64,000 nucleotides of DNA from NCBI GenBank assembly GCA_963778165.1, contig CAVZTE010000007.1, forward strand, positions 434,001 through 498,000, in the 5' to 3' direction. This document shows, piece by piece, positions 56,598-64,000 of this stretch. Both the position numbers and the translations under genes were made by a program. The stretch is from Bog-756 sp963778165. GTDB taxonomy: Bacteria; Actinomycetota; Acidimicrobiia; Acidimicrobiales; RAAP-2. How positions within the stretch are numbered: the stretch's first letter is position 1; each line of letters begins with the position of its first letter. Under the pieces are notes generated by a model. It saw only the letters and a list, made by a program, of their open reading frames with translations, did not search any database and was not told the DNA's origin.

Positions 56598-57821
56598 CTA
56601 CTCGAATCTCAATGCGTCGATGGGACGGAGGGACGCCGCCCGGTACGCCGGGTACAGGCCGGCGACCACTCCGACCAGCAGGGCCACCCCGAAGGCCAAG
56701 GGGATCGAGTACGTGGCGAGGACGGGCTGCACCCCGGCGATCTTGAACCGGACCACCACCAGCCCGGCCAGGACCCCGACCAGGCCGCCGAGGAGGGAGA
56801 TGACCACCGCTTCGATGAGGAACTGGCCGAGGACCACCGACTTGGGTGCCCCGATGGCCTTCCGGATGCCGATCTCACGGGTGCGCTCGGTCACCGTGAC
56901 CAGCATGATGTTCATGACACCGATGGCCCCCACCAGTAGCGACACCGCCGCCACCCAGCCCAGCAGGGAGGTGAAGGTCTTCGAGCTCGAGGTGGCGGTG
57001 GACAACAGGCTGGCCTGATTGAGCACACTGAAGGGCAGGTCGGCCACAGTGGTGTCGTTCTGGGCCGCCAGGATGCTCTCGACCTCGCTCTGGGCCAGGG
57101 TCAGGGTGGCCGAGGACTTGCCTTGGACCAAGAGCTCGGTGAAGGACTCGGACTCCCCGGTGAGCTGGTCCTGCACTGCGGTGTAGGGAGCGATGGCCAC
57201 GGCGTCCTGGTCGGTCAACCCGCTGCTCCCCTTGGAAGCCAGCACTCCGACCACGTCGAATTCGGCCGAGCCGATCTGGATCTCCTGGCCCAGGGGGTTC
57301 GATCCCGTGGGGAAGAGGTTGCTGGCCACATCGGAGCCGATGTCGACCACTTCGGCATGGCTCTTCACGTCGGCGGCGGTGATGGCCCGGCCCGCCGAGA
57401 TGGTGTAGTTGGAGGCGGTCAGGTAGGCGGGGTTGGTTCCGACCACCGAGGTGGAGTAGGTGGCCCCGTCGTAGGTGGCGGTCTCCGAAGTGGTGATGAC
57501 CGGTGACACCGACTGCACGTCGGGCGCGTTGTTGCCGTCCGAGATGAGGTTGACGTCGTTGATGGTGAGATCGGCGTTGCGGGTCTGGGTGCCGGTCTCG
57601 GACCTGCCCCCGCCGAAACGCCCGGTGCTGAACACCGTCAGCGTGTTGGTCCCCAACTTGTCGATCTGGGACTCCACCGCCTGCGACGATCCGGTGCCCA
57701 CGGCCAGGAGCACGATGACCGCGGCCACCCCGATGAGCACGCCGAGCATGGTCAGCATGGAACGCAACCAGTTCGAGCTGATGCCCCGAAGGGCCATGAC
57801 CACGTTCCCCCAGACGCTCAC
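56598..57821 (-). CDS. MacB-like ABC transporter permease
   Basis: 407 residues. One N-terminal membrane helix (SMLTMLGVLIGVAAVIVLLAVG), an extracytoplasmic MacB_PCD domain of ~220 residues, then three helices of an FtsX domain (LLGWVAAVSLLVGAIGVMNIMLVTVTERTREIGIRKAIGAPKSVVLGQFL) and the final helices. The end PIDALRFE is a usual MacB-type tail. It is translationally coupled to the ATPase (ATGA) and probably exports peptides, lipids or toxic compounds. Confidence 0.9.
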   Translation of the reverse strand: MSVWGNVVMALRGISSNWLRSMLTMLGVLIGVAAVIVLLAVGTGSSQAVESQIDKLGTNTLTVFSTGRFGGGRSETGTQTRNADLTINDVNLISDGNNAPDVQSVSPVITTSETATYDGATYSTSVVGTNPAYLTASNYTISAGRAITAADVKSHAEVVDIGSDVASNLFPTGSNPLGQEIQIGSAEFDVVGVLASKGSSGLTDQDAVAIAPYTAVQDQLTGESESFTELLVQGKSSATLTLAQSEVESILAAQNDTTVADLPFSVLNQASLLSTATSSSKTFTSLLGWVAAVSLLVGAIGVMNIMLVTVTERTREIGIRKAIGAPKSVVLGQFLIEAVVISLLGGLVGVLAGLVVVRFKIAGVQPVLATYSIPLAFGVALLVGVVAGLYPAYRAASLRPIDALRFE

Positions 57822-58648
57822 CGGCCTTCCCCTTGGGAGCGGGGCCGGGTGGCCTCTTCGGCGTGGAGCACGTGCTCCCCGTGCGCATCGATGGGATCTT
57901 GGTGGTAGTCCTGGGTGATCACGCCGTCCCGCAGGCGGATCACCCGGGTGGCGTAGGCCGCGATGTCCTCTTCGTGGGTGATCATGACCACGGTGCGGCC
58001 CTGTTCGTGCAGTTTGGTGAACATCGACATCACGTCGACGCTCGAGGCTGTGTCGAGATTGCCGGTGGGCTCGTCGGCCAGGATCAGCGCCGGATTGGTG
58101 ACGATGGCCCGGGCCACCGCCACCCGCTGCTGTTGCCCTCCGGACAGCTCACTGGGGAAGTGGTGCTTCCTATCGCCCAGGGTCACCGAGTCGATGGCGA
58201 TCTCCGCCCGTCGTCGGCGCTCCTTCGGTTTGATCCCGGCGTAGGCCAGGGGAAGCTCCACGTTCTGGAGGGCCGACATCCGTGACAACAGGTTGAAGTT
58301 CTGGAAGACGAATCCGATCTTGCGGTTCCGGATGCGGGAGATGTCCCGGTCGTCGAGGTCTCTGATGTTCACCCCGTCGAGTCGGTAGTGGCCGCTGGTG
58401 GGGACATCGAGACAGCCGATGATGTTCATCAAGGTGGACTTGCCCGAGCCCGAGGCTCCCATGATGGCTACGAACTCACCCGGCTGGACCAGCATCGACA
58501 CCCCACGGGTGGCAAAGACCTCGTTGCCACCCATCTGGTAACGCTTGACGATGTTGGAGAGGGCGATGACCGGCCACTGCCGGCGGGACCCGTCCAGTTC
58601 GGGTGGGCCGGGCCGGGACGGGCGCCGGTTGAGGGTGGTGGAGGTCAC
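57818..58648 (-). CDS. ABC transporter ATP-binding protein (MacB/LolD family)
   Basis: 276 residues. Walker A is GASGSGKSTLMNIIG, the signature LSGGQQQRVAVARAI, Walker B ALILADEPTGNLD and the H-loop VVMITHEEDIAAYA. The N-terminal ~30 residues are extra and Pro/Arg-rich. The GTG overlaps the adaptor stop (GTGA). It forms a tripartite-like system with the adaptor and permease. Confidence 0.92.
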   Translation of the reverse strand: MTSTTLNRRPSRPGPPELDGSRRQWPVIALSNIVKRYQMGGNEVFATRGVSMLVQPGEFVAIMGASGSGKSTLMNIIGCLDVPTSGHYRLDGVNIRDLDDRDISRIRNRKIGFVFQNFNLLSRMSALQNVELPLAYAGIKPKERRRRAEIAIDSVTLGDRKHHFPSELSGGQQQRVAVARAIVTNPALILADEPTGNLDTASSVDVMSMFTKLHEQGRTVVMITHEEDIAAYATRVIRLRDGVITQDYHQDPIDAHGEHVLHAEEATRPRSQGEGR

Positions 58649-60621
58649 GGAGCACCTCCGCCGAAGCCGCCCCCGCCACCGAACCCGCCGAACCCACGGG
58701 TGCCGGTGGTACCGGTCCCACTGGTGGTGGCGGCGGCGCTGACGCTGGCCGTGGGCTCCACCACCTTCTGGCCCTCGGTCAGGCCGCTGGTGATCTCGGT
58801 GTCGGTGGTGCCCACCAGACCCAGGGTCACCGTGGTCACCTTCTGTTGGTTGTCCGAGGAGAGCACCTTGACGGTCGACACCTCGCCGGTGGTGGTGATG
58901 GCAGCACTGGGCAACAGGAGCACGTTGTCGGCGCTCTGGACGATCACCGCCACTTCGGCGGTCATCCCGTCCTTCACGTCCGACGGCACGTCGTTGAGGG
59001 CGATGGTGACCGGGTACTCCACCACGTCGCTGACCACCGTCGAGGTCGGGGACACCGCGGTGACCACCCCGGAGACCTCGGTGTCGGGCAGGGCGGCGAG
59101 GGTGAGCGTGGCGGTCTGGCCCACGGCGATCTTGGCGGCATCGGCTTCGGCGAAGTCCGCCACCACCTGGAGGCTCCCGAGGCTCTGGATGGTGACGAAG
59201 GCAGACGACGAGGAGGAGCTCGATCCGGTGGACGAGCTGCCCGTCGATCCGGTGGACGAACTACCGGTCGAACCGCCGGCACCGCCGGCCCCGGCGCCGC
59301 TGGACCCGGACCCGCTCGACGAGCTGCCGGTCGACGAACTCCCGGTTGAGGAACTGGCCGCGGTCGACGTGGTGGATCCTGACCCGCTCACCGTCTGTCC
59401 GACCGAGTCGTTCACCGAAGTCACGGTGCCGCTGATGGAAGCCACCAGCGTGCAGTCGGCCAGGGCCTTGGTGTCGGCCGTCACCGTGGCCTGGTCCTGG
59501 GTCACCGTGGCCTGGTCCTGGGCGATGGTGGCGGGGGTCACCGACAGGTTGGCCTGGGCGGACTGCACGGTCAGCTCCTGGGCCGTGATGGTCTGCTGGT
59601 CCTTGGCCACCGCCTGCTGATAGGTGGTGATGTTCTGCTGGTCGGTGACGCACGAGCTCTGGGCCGTGGCGAAGACCACCCCGGCCCCCTGCGAGGTGCC
59701 AGCGGCGTTGGTGGCCACGATCATGAACAGGTAGGTGGTGTCAGCGGCCAGACCGGTGACCGCGGTGGTGACGGTCTGGGCGCTACCCGACCCGATGGTG
59801 GCCGACGGTGACGTCGAACCGAACGAGCTGGTGGTCCCGTACTCGAAGTAGTAGGTGGTCGAACCGCCCTCCGGGTTCACCGTGCCGCTGAGGGTCACCG
59901 AGGTGGTCCCGGCATTGCTGGCCGAGCCGGTGGCCACCACGGGGGCAGAGACGGCATCGGAGGCATCGACGGCGGAGTCCGAATCGAAGCTGGAGTTGCC
60001 GCTTCCGCTGCCCCCCGTACTGCCGGAGCCGGTAGCCGACGAAGCGCCCGAGGTGCCGTTCGACGTCGACGTCGACGCCGGACAGCCCAGCGCCTGGTCC
60101 GAGGCCAGGGTGGACTGGGCCGTCTGCAGGGAGGCCTGGTCGCTGACCAGTTGGTTCTGGTCGGATGTCAGAGCCGATTGGGCGGAGACCAGTGTGGCCT
60201 GGTCCTGGGCCTGCTCGGCCGGCGTGCCCCCCGCCTGGTCGTGCTCCAAGGTGGTCTGGGCCCCGAGGAGCGAGGCCTGGGCCGATTGCAGGTTGGCCTG
60301 GGCCTGGGTGGTGTCGATGGTGCCCAGGACCTGTCCCGCCTTCACCTTGTCCCCTACGGCCACATTGACCGAGGTCAGGGTGCCACTGGTGTTGAAGTCC
60401 TCGTCGGCCGAGGTGGCGGCCGAGATGTTGCCCGACGCCGACACACTCGATTGCACCGTCCCTTTGGTCACCGACACCGTGCGGGCCACTCCGGTCGATG
60501 CCGAGGACGGTGTCTGGTAGATGGAGTACAAGGCGATGGTGGCGGCGGCCGCCACGACGACGATCAGCGCGGCGTAGCCGATCACTTTGCGTCGGGAACG
60601 GTCATCAGTAACCAGCGGCAT
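58645..60621 (-). CDS. HlyD-type membrane fusion/adaptor protein with inserted Fn3-like domain
   Basis: 658 residues. A membrane helix is at 13-33. The barrel-sandwich halves are at 45-105 and 390-412. A coiled-coil hairpin of repeated DQA/Q-A heptads (about 105-180 and 325-390) flanks an Fn3-like domain at about 227-318 (TTSVTLSGTVNPEGGSTTYY ... YLFMIVATNAAG). Cys180 and Cys324 bracket it. A ~60-residue Ser/Gly linker (411-473) precedes the beta-barrel, and the end is Gly/Phe-rich. Insertion of Fn3 at the hairpin tip is unusual. Confidence 0.88.
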   Translation of the reverse strand: MPLVTDDRSRRKVIGYAALIVVVAAAATIALYSIYQTPSSASTGVARTVSVTKGTVQSSVSASGNISAATSADEDFNTSGTLTSVNVAVGDKVKAGQVLGTIDTTQAQANLQSAQASLLGAQTTLEHDQAGGTPAEQAQDQATLVSAQSALTSDQNQLVSDQASLQTAQSTLASDQALGCPASTSTSNGTSGASSATGSGSTGGSGSGNSSFDSDSAVDASDAVSAPVVATGSASNAGTTSVTLSGTVNPEGGSTTYYFEYGTTSSFGSTSPSATIGSGSAQTVTTAVTGLAADTTYLFMIVATNAAGTSQGAGVVFATAQSSCVTDQQNITTYQQAVAKDQQTITAQELTVQSAQANLSVTPATIAQDQATVTQDQATVTADTKALADCTLVASISGTVTSVNDSVGQTVSGSGSTTSTAASSSTGSSSTGSSSSGSGSSGAGAGGAGGSTGSSSTGSTGSSSTGSSSSSSSAFVTIQSLGSLQVVADFAEADAAKIAVGQTATLTLAALPDTEVSGVVTAVSPTSTVVSDVVEYPVTIALNDVPSDVKDGMTAEVAVIVQSADNVLLLPSAAITTTGEVSTVKVLSSDNQQKVTTVTLGLVGTTDTEITSGLTEGQKVVEPTASVSAAATTSGTGTTGTRGFGGFGGGGGFGGGAP

Positions 60622-60681
60622 CGGAGGTGGTCCCTTTCGAGAGGTGGAGGGGTGGAGTGTGAGGGGGCGGACTCTCGAGGA

Positions 60682-61296
60682 TCAGCCTGATGCGGTGGGG
60701 GCCGTGGTGGTGGTGGTCGAGCCCGGTGAGGGCCGCAGCGCAGCGCACGCCGCCGAGGCCGTGGCGAAGGCCGCGCTCGAGCGGTCGGGAACTCCGTTGG
60801 TCACCGTCACGCCGTGCAGCTTGAGGCAGTTGGTGTAGGCGGCGAAAGCCGCGCTGTTGGCCCCGCGCCCGCCGAAGCCGAAGCCCCCACCCTTGGGCCG
60901 CAGACTGGCGCAGGCCTTCTCGGCAGCGGCGTACTTCGGGTTGTTGGCGAATCCACCCGCACCGGCTCCACGGCCGGGAAAGGAGCCGGTTCCGGGGGTA
61001 CCACCGCCACCCGACCCGGGGGTGAAGCCGCCTTCGGGCCCACCGCCGCCCGAGGGCCGGCGGCCCTTGAAGTTCGGGAGGGTCACCCCGTGTTGTGACA
61101 GGCACTTGGTGTAGGCCGCGAACGCCGCCGAGCTCGATCCCTTGGAGCCGGACGCCGTGGTGGACGTGGTGGTCGAGGCCGATCCGGCGCTACTGCAGGC
61201 GGCCAGCAGGATGCCGAGGACGCCGACGGCCATCGCCGCCGCTACGTATCGAGACCCGCGAACCCGCCACCGGGTAGGTACATGGTTGAGCATCAT
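60682..61296 (-). CDS. lipoprotein with duplicated CxxxHGV-CxxLRP module
   Basis: 204 residues from the ATG at 61296. A signal peptide ends in a lipobox ILLAAC. Two repeats follow: SAAFAAYTKCLSQHGVTLPN...ACASLRP and SAAFAAYTNCLKLHGVTVTN...ACAALRP, joined by a Gly-rich spacer. Each has CxxxHGV and a second Cys, giving four Cys and two His. The open frame reaches 61335, but the inverted repeat at 61332-61357 suggests that start is too far upstream. Metal or redox binding is inferred. It leads the efflux operon, 60 bases before the adaptor. Confidence 0.72.
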   Translation of the reverse strand: MMLNHVPTRWRVRGSRYVAAAMAVGVLGILLAACSSAGSASTTTSTTASGSKGSSSAAFAAYTKCLSQHGVTLPNFKGRRPSGGGGPEGGFTPGSGGGGTPGTGSFPGRGAGAGGFANNPKYAAAEKACASLRPKGGGFGFGGRGANSAAFAAYTNCLKLHGVTVTNGVPDRSSAAFATASAACAALRPSPGSTTTTTAPTASG

Positions 61297-61331
61297 GGGC
61301 GCACCATGGCAGTTCGATCTGTGAAGACGGT

Positions 61332-61357
61332 TCAAGGAACTTGCGAGTTTCCTGAAG
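61332..61357. promoter_or_regulatory. inverted repeat upstream of the lipoprotein operon
   Basis: TTCAAGGAA (61332-61340) and TTCCTGAA (61350-61357) form an imperfect dyad. Read on the minus strand it gives TTCAGGAA, close to the CTTAAGGAA motif before both response-regulator genes. It is 35 bases before the preferred lipoprotein start. Confidence 0.5.
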
Positions 61358-61422
61358 GGCCGTGACCCTCCGAACCGGGGCTACGCGGCTGGTGGCGGCG
61401 TTGGGCCAAACCATCAAGCGAT

Positions 61423-61431
61423 CTTAAGGAA
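61423..61431 (+). promoter_or_regulatory. CTTAAGGAA element before first response regulator
   Basis: CTTAAGGAA occurs 31 bases before the ATG and is preceded by ATCAAG about one helical turn away, resembling OmpR-type direct-repeat sites. The same nonamer recurs before the second regulator. Confidence 0.5.
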
Positions 61432-61462
61432 ATCGTGAAGTAGGGCTGCCACCATCGCCGGC

Positions 61463-62143
61463 ATGCCTCCCCGCATCCTGGTGGTCGAAGACGAGGAGAA
61501 CGTGGCCTTCGTGGTCACCACCGCCCTCCGGCACGCCGGGTTCGACACCGTCGAGGCGCTCGACGGCCGGGAAGGCCTCCGGCTGGCCCAGACCGACGCC
61601 GCCCTGGATCTGGTCATCCTCGACGTGATGATGCCGGAGCTCGACGGGTTCGAGGTCTACGCCCGGCTGCGAGCCGGCGGGAGCCGGGTGCCGGTGGTCT
61701 TCCTCACCGCCCGCCATGAGCTGCACGACCGGATCAAGGGATTGAGCTTGGGGGCCGATGCCTATCTGACCAAGCCTTTCGGCGTGGAGCAGCTGGTGTC
61801 CCGGGTCCAGACCATCGTGCGCGGGACCGGTCGCCGGTCCACCACCACCGTGCTCACCTGTGACGACCTGGTCCTCGACGATGACATCCGACGGGTCACC
61901 CGGGGCCGGCAGGAGGTCGTCCTGTCGGCGACCGAGTACCGGATGCTGCGGTTCCTCATCCGCCACGCCGGCCAGGTGGTGTCCCCGTTGCAGATCCGCG
62001 ACCATGTATGGGAGTACGGGTTCCACGGTGAGGCCACCGTGGTGGAGACGTTCATCTCCTCGCTCAGCGAGAAGATCGACACCAGACCGCCCCGGCTGAT
62101 CCACACTGTTTCAGGCCTCGGCTACCGCTTGGACTGCTGCTGA
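61463..62143 (+). CDS. OmpR/PhoB-type response regulator (first of tandem pair)
   Basis: 226 residues. The receiver has DEE at 10-12, phospho-acceptor D54 (LVILDVMMPELDG), T82 and K104 (YLTKPF). The winged helix is VLSATEYRMLRFLIRHAGQVVSPLQIRDHVWEYGFHGEATVVETFISSLSEKIDT. Paralogous to the next gene. It diverges from the efflux operon and probably regulates it. Confidence 0.92.
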   Translation: MPPRILVVEDEENVAFVVTTALRHAGFDTVEALDGREGLRLAQTDAALDLVILDVMMPELDGFEVYARLRAGGSRVPVVFLTARHELHDRIKGLSLGADAYLTKPFGVEQLVSRVQTIVRGTGRRSTTTVLTCDDLVLDDDIRRVTRGRQEVVLSATEYRMLRFLIRHAGQVVSPLQIRDHVWEYGFHGEATVVETFISSLSEKIDTRPPRLIHTVSGLGYRLDCC

Positions 62144-62213
62144 TCCCACCGAGCAGGCCGATGCCCCGCCGGCCGGGGGCGCCGGTCAAAGGCACAGAGA
62201 ACACTCAGGTGAC

Positions 62214-62222
62214 CTTAAGGAA
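62214..62222 (+). promoter_or_regulatory. CTTAAGGAA element before second response regulator
   Basis: The same nonamer as at 61423, here 19 bases before the ATG, with CTCAGGTGA one turn upstream. Likely a binding site for one or both paralogous regulators. Confidence 0.5.
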
Positions 62223-62241
62223 GGTCTGAGATGGTGTAGCG

Positions 62242-62922
62242 ATGACCCCCCGGATCCTCGTGGTGGAGGACGAAGAGAATGTGGCCTACGTGGTGGCCAC
62301 GGCCCTGAGGCTGGCGGGCTTCGAGACCGCCGAGACCAAGAACGGACGGGATGCGCTGGCGCTGGTATCGGACGGCGAAGCCTTCGACCTCATGATCCTT
62401 GACGTCATGCTCCCCGACCTCGATGGGTTCGAGGTGTGCCGCCGCATGCGGACGGAGGGCATCGGCATGCCGGTGGTCTTCCTGACCGCCGCCGATGCCG
62501 TCGAGGACCGGGTCCGGGGCCTCACCATCGGCGGGGACGACTATCTGACCAAGCCGTTCAGCGTGGAGGAGCTGGTGGCCAGGGTGCAGGTCATCTTCCG
62601 GCGCACCGGCACACTTACCACCACGCAACTGCTCACCTGCGCCGATCTGGTCCTCGATGATGACGCCCACGTGGTGACCCGTCACGGCGAGGTGGTGTCC
62701 CTGTCCTTGACCGAGTACAAGTTGCTCCGCTTCCTCTTGCGCAATGCCGGACACGTCATGTCCAAGGACCAGATCCTCGACCACGTGTGGAACTACGACT
62801 TCGAGGGCGAGTCGACCGTAGTGGAGACCTTCGTCTCCCTGCTGAGGAGGAAGATCGACTCCACACCGCCCAGGCTCATCCACACCGTGCGGGGTGTCGG
62901 TTACCGATTGGACGAGCGCTGA
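62242..62922 (+). CDS. OmpR/PhoB-type response regulator (second of tandem pair)
   Basis: 226 residues, highly similar to the preceding gene in both domains. D54 (LMILDVMLPDLDG), T82 and K104 are present. The winged helix LSLTEYKLLRFLLRNAGHVMSKDQILDHVWNYDFEGESTVVETFVSLLRRKID is complete. The histidine kinase gene starts 6 bases after its stop, so this regulator is the primary partner of the kinase. Confidence 0.92.
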   Translation: MTPRILVVEDEENVAYVVATALRLAGFETAETKNGRDALALVSDGEAFDLMILDVMLPDLDGFEVCRRMRTEGIGMPVVFLTAADAVEDRVRGLTIGGDDYLTKPFSVEELVARVQVIFRRTGTLTTTQLLTCADLVLDDDAHVVTRHGEVVSLSLTEYKLLRFLLRNAGHVMSKDQILDHVWNYDFEGESTVVETFVSLLRRKIDSTPPRLIHTVRGVGYRLDER

Positions 62923-62928
62923 CGGGCT

Positions 62929-64000
62929 GTGACCCTCCGCCTCCGCCTCTATATCGCCGCGGCCGTGCTCCTGGCGGTGCTTTCGGTTCTCGGGGTGCTG
63001 TTGCTACGGGCCATCGAGACGTCGGAGTTCCAACAGATCGACCAGCAGCTGCAGTCCGCTGTTCCCGCCGTCGGGGTCTTCGGCCACCTGCCCCTGGGCT
63101 CGCCGCTCCGCTTCCGCCATCCCCACAGCCCGGTGACCGACAACGGCATTAGCGAGTTCTACGTGGCCACCGTGTCGAGCGGCCACCGCGATGTGCTCGT
63201 CAACCCGCTGGGCGCCCACGGGCAGGCTCCCCAGGCCCCGTCGGTGCTCTCCACCGGGCCGGGACACCAACTGATCGTGACTACGGTGGGGTCGCTCTCC
63301 GGTTCGGGGCGGTGGCGGGCCGTGCTCATGAGGACCCGCACGCCCAAGGTCGACCTGCTGGTGGCGGTGTCCCTGGTCCAAGAGGACGCCACTGTCAACC
63401 GGCTCCGCCTGGCGGTGCTCGGGGCCGGCCTGGTCATCTTCGGGGTTCTGGTGGCGGCCGGCTTCTGGGTCGGGAGGTTGGGGCTGCGCCCCATCGCCGA
63501 GGTGACCGAGGTGGCCGACGCCATCTCCGCCGGGGACCGGTCCCGTCGGGTGGCGGAGGTCGGGAGGGGCACCGAGGCCGCTCATCTGGCCCGGGCCTTC
63601 AACGTCATGCTGGACGACCAGCAGGCCATCGAAGGGCGGCTCCGGCAGTTCGTGGCCGATGCCTCCCACGAGCTCCGGACCCCGGTCTCGGTGATCATGG
63701 GGATTGCCGGCCTGTGGCGCCAAGGTGACCTCCGTACCGGGGAGGCCCGCGATGACGCCATGCGTCGGGTCGGTCAGTCCAGCGCCCAGATGGCCACCCT
63801 GGTGGAGGACCTGCTCCTGCTGGCCCGGCTGGACGAAGGCCGACCACTGGAACGGGCACCCGTCGACCTGGTGGCCGTGGTGCACGACGCCGTGGTCGAC
63901 GTCTCGGCCACCAATCCCTCCCGTGAGATCCGCGTCGACAGCCACGGGCCCGTGGTCACCGAGGGCGACGAAGTGGCTCTCCGTCAGGTGATCGTGAACC
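62929..64000 (+). CDS. sensor histidine kinase, truncated by the window edge
   Basis: 357 codons without a stop at the window end. The GTG at 62929 starts MTLRLRLYIAAAVLLAVLSV (GTG read as Met). Membrane helices lie at about 7-26 and 159-180 and flank an extracytoplasmic sensor of ~130 residues. HAMP (about 181-233) leads to the DHp domain with DASHELRTPVSVIMG and phospho-acceptor H247. The ATP-binding domain begins but is cut. It is typical of EnvZ/PhoR-type kinases paired with OmpR regulators. Confidence 0.9.
   Translation, partial: MTLRLRLYIAAAVLLAVLSVLGVLLLRAIETSEFQQIDQQLQSAVPAVGVFGHLPLGSPLRFRHPHSPVTDNGISEFYVATVSSGHRDVLVNPLGAHGQAPQAPSVLSTGPGHQLIVTTVGSLSGSGRWRAVLMRTRTPKVDLLVAVSLVQEDATVNRLRLAVLGAGLVIFGVLVAAGFWVGRLGLRPIAEVTEVADAISAGDRSRRVAEVGRGTEAAHLARAFNVMLDDQQAIEGRLRQFVADASHELRTPVSVIMGIAGLWRQGDLRTGEARDDAMRRVGQSSAQMATLVEDLLLLARLDEGRPLERAPVDLVAVVHDAVVDVSATNPSREIRVDSHGPVVTEGDEVALRQVIVN

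Noticed and set aside
59170..59400. Ser/Gly-coding repeats in the adaptor gene as a CRISPR or VNTR
   Set aside because: The repeats are irregular, in frame and encode a flexible linker; no spacer-repeat periodicity is present.

Overview
The window is high-GC DNA with strong G/C third positions, many GTG/TTG starts and 4-bp ATGA/GTGA gene overlaps. It looks like an actinobacterial chromosome, most plausibly Acidimicrobiia (class by inference). Supporting signs are a Lys-rich TopA tail, the topA-tmk-holB order, paired TrkA/Ceo proteins beside an APC permease, GSI and GSII glutamine synthetases with a GlnR-type regulator, and -10 elements sitting right before start codons. No integrase, transposase, phage or CRISPR signature was seen.

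Region 1 (1-20.7 kb) is conserved core. It holds RidA, a GlnR-like regulator, glnA, glnII with a GlnR-type operator, a glutamine-dependent NAD synthetase carrying an unexplained C-terminal domain, a sigma-70 factor, a 24-residue membrane ORF, a HAD phosphatase with two TrkA proteins, an APC permease broken by many frame changes, a proton-pumping pyrophosphatase, topA (one frameshift), tmk, holB and tRNA-Thr.

Region 2 (20.7-49.3 kb) is accessory and metabolic, with lower GC in places and several broken genes. It contains an acyl-CoA ligase, a universal stress protein relic, a three-gene b6-type cytochrome operon without Rieske or cytochrome c, and a TetR/SRPBCC/cupin/MBL group. An Lrp regulator is divergent from leucine-type dehydrogenase plus indolepyruvate:ferredoxin oxidoreductase, a route for amino-acid oxidation. 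Then come a diguanylate cyclase, a cupredoxin with two exported ferritin-like proteins, a SpoIIE phosphatase-STAS-glycosyltransferase string, a ferritin-like/acyl-CoA-dehydrogenase-like/methyltransferase set, and MarR/USP and ArsR/AHSA1 pairs.

Region 3 (49.5-64 kb) is signalling and envelope. It has a PAS-GAF-GAF-SpoIIE phosphatase, a DsbA-like protein and a vWA-PP2C-kinase triad of the TerY-P type. A MacB-like efflux operon follows (lipoprotein with a duplicated Cys/His module, adaptor with an inserted Fn3-like domain, ATPase, permease, anchored DUF5666-like protein). It is divergent from two tandem OmpR regulators and a histidine kinase cut by the window edge.

The most interesting items are the NAD synthetase fusion, the GlnR operator linking glnII to the nearby regulator, the isolated b6-type operon, the TerY-P triad, the efflux operon with its unusual adaptor and lipoprotein, and the ArsR promoter whose palindrome covers both promoter hexamers and whose transcript is probably leaderless. 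Frame breaks at 10.7-12.4, 18.1 and 35.1 kb may partly be sequence errors.
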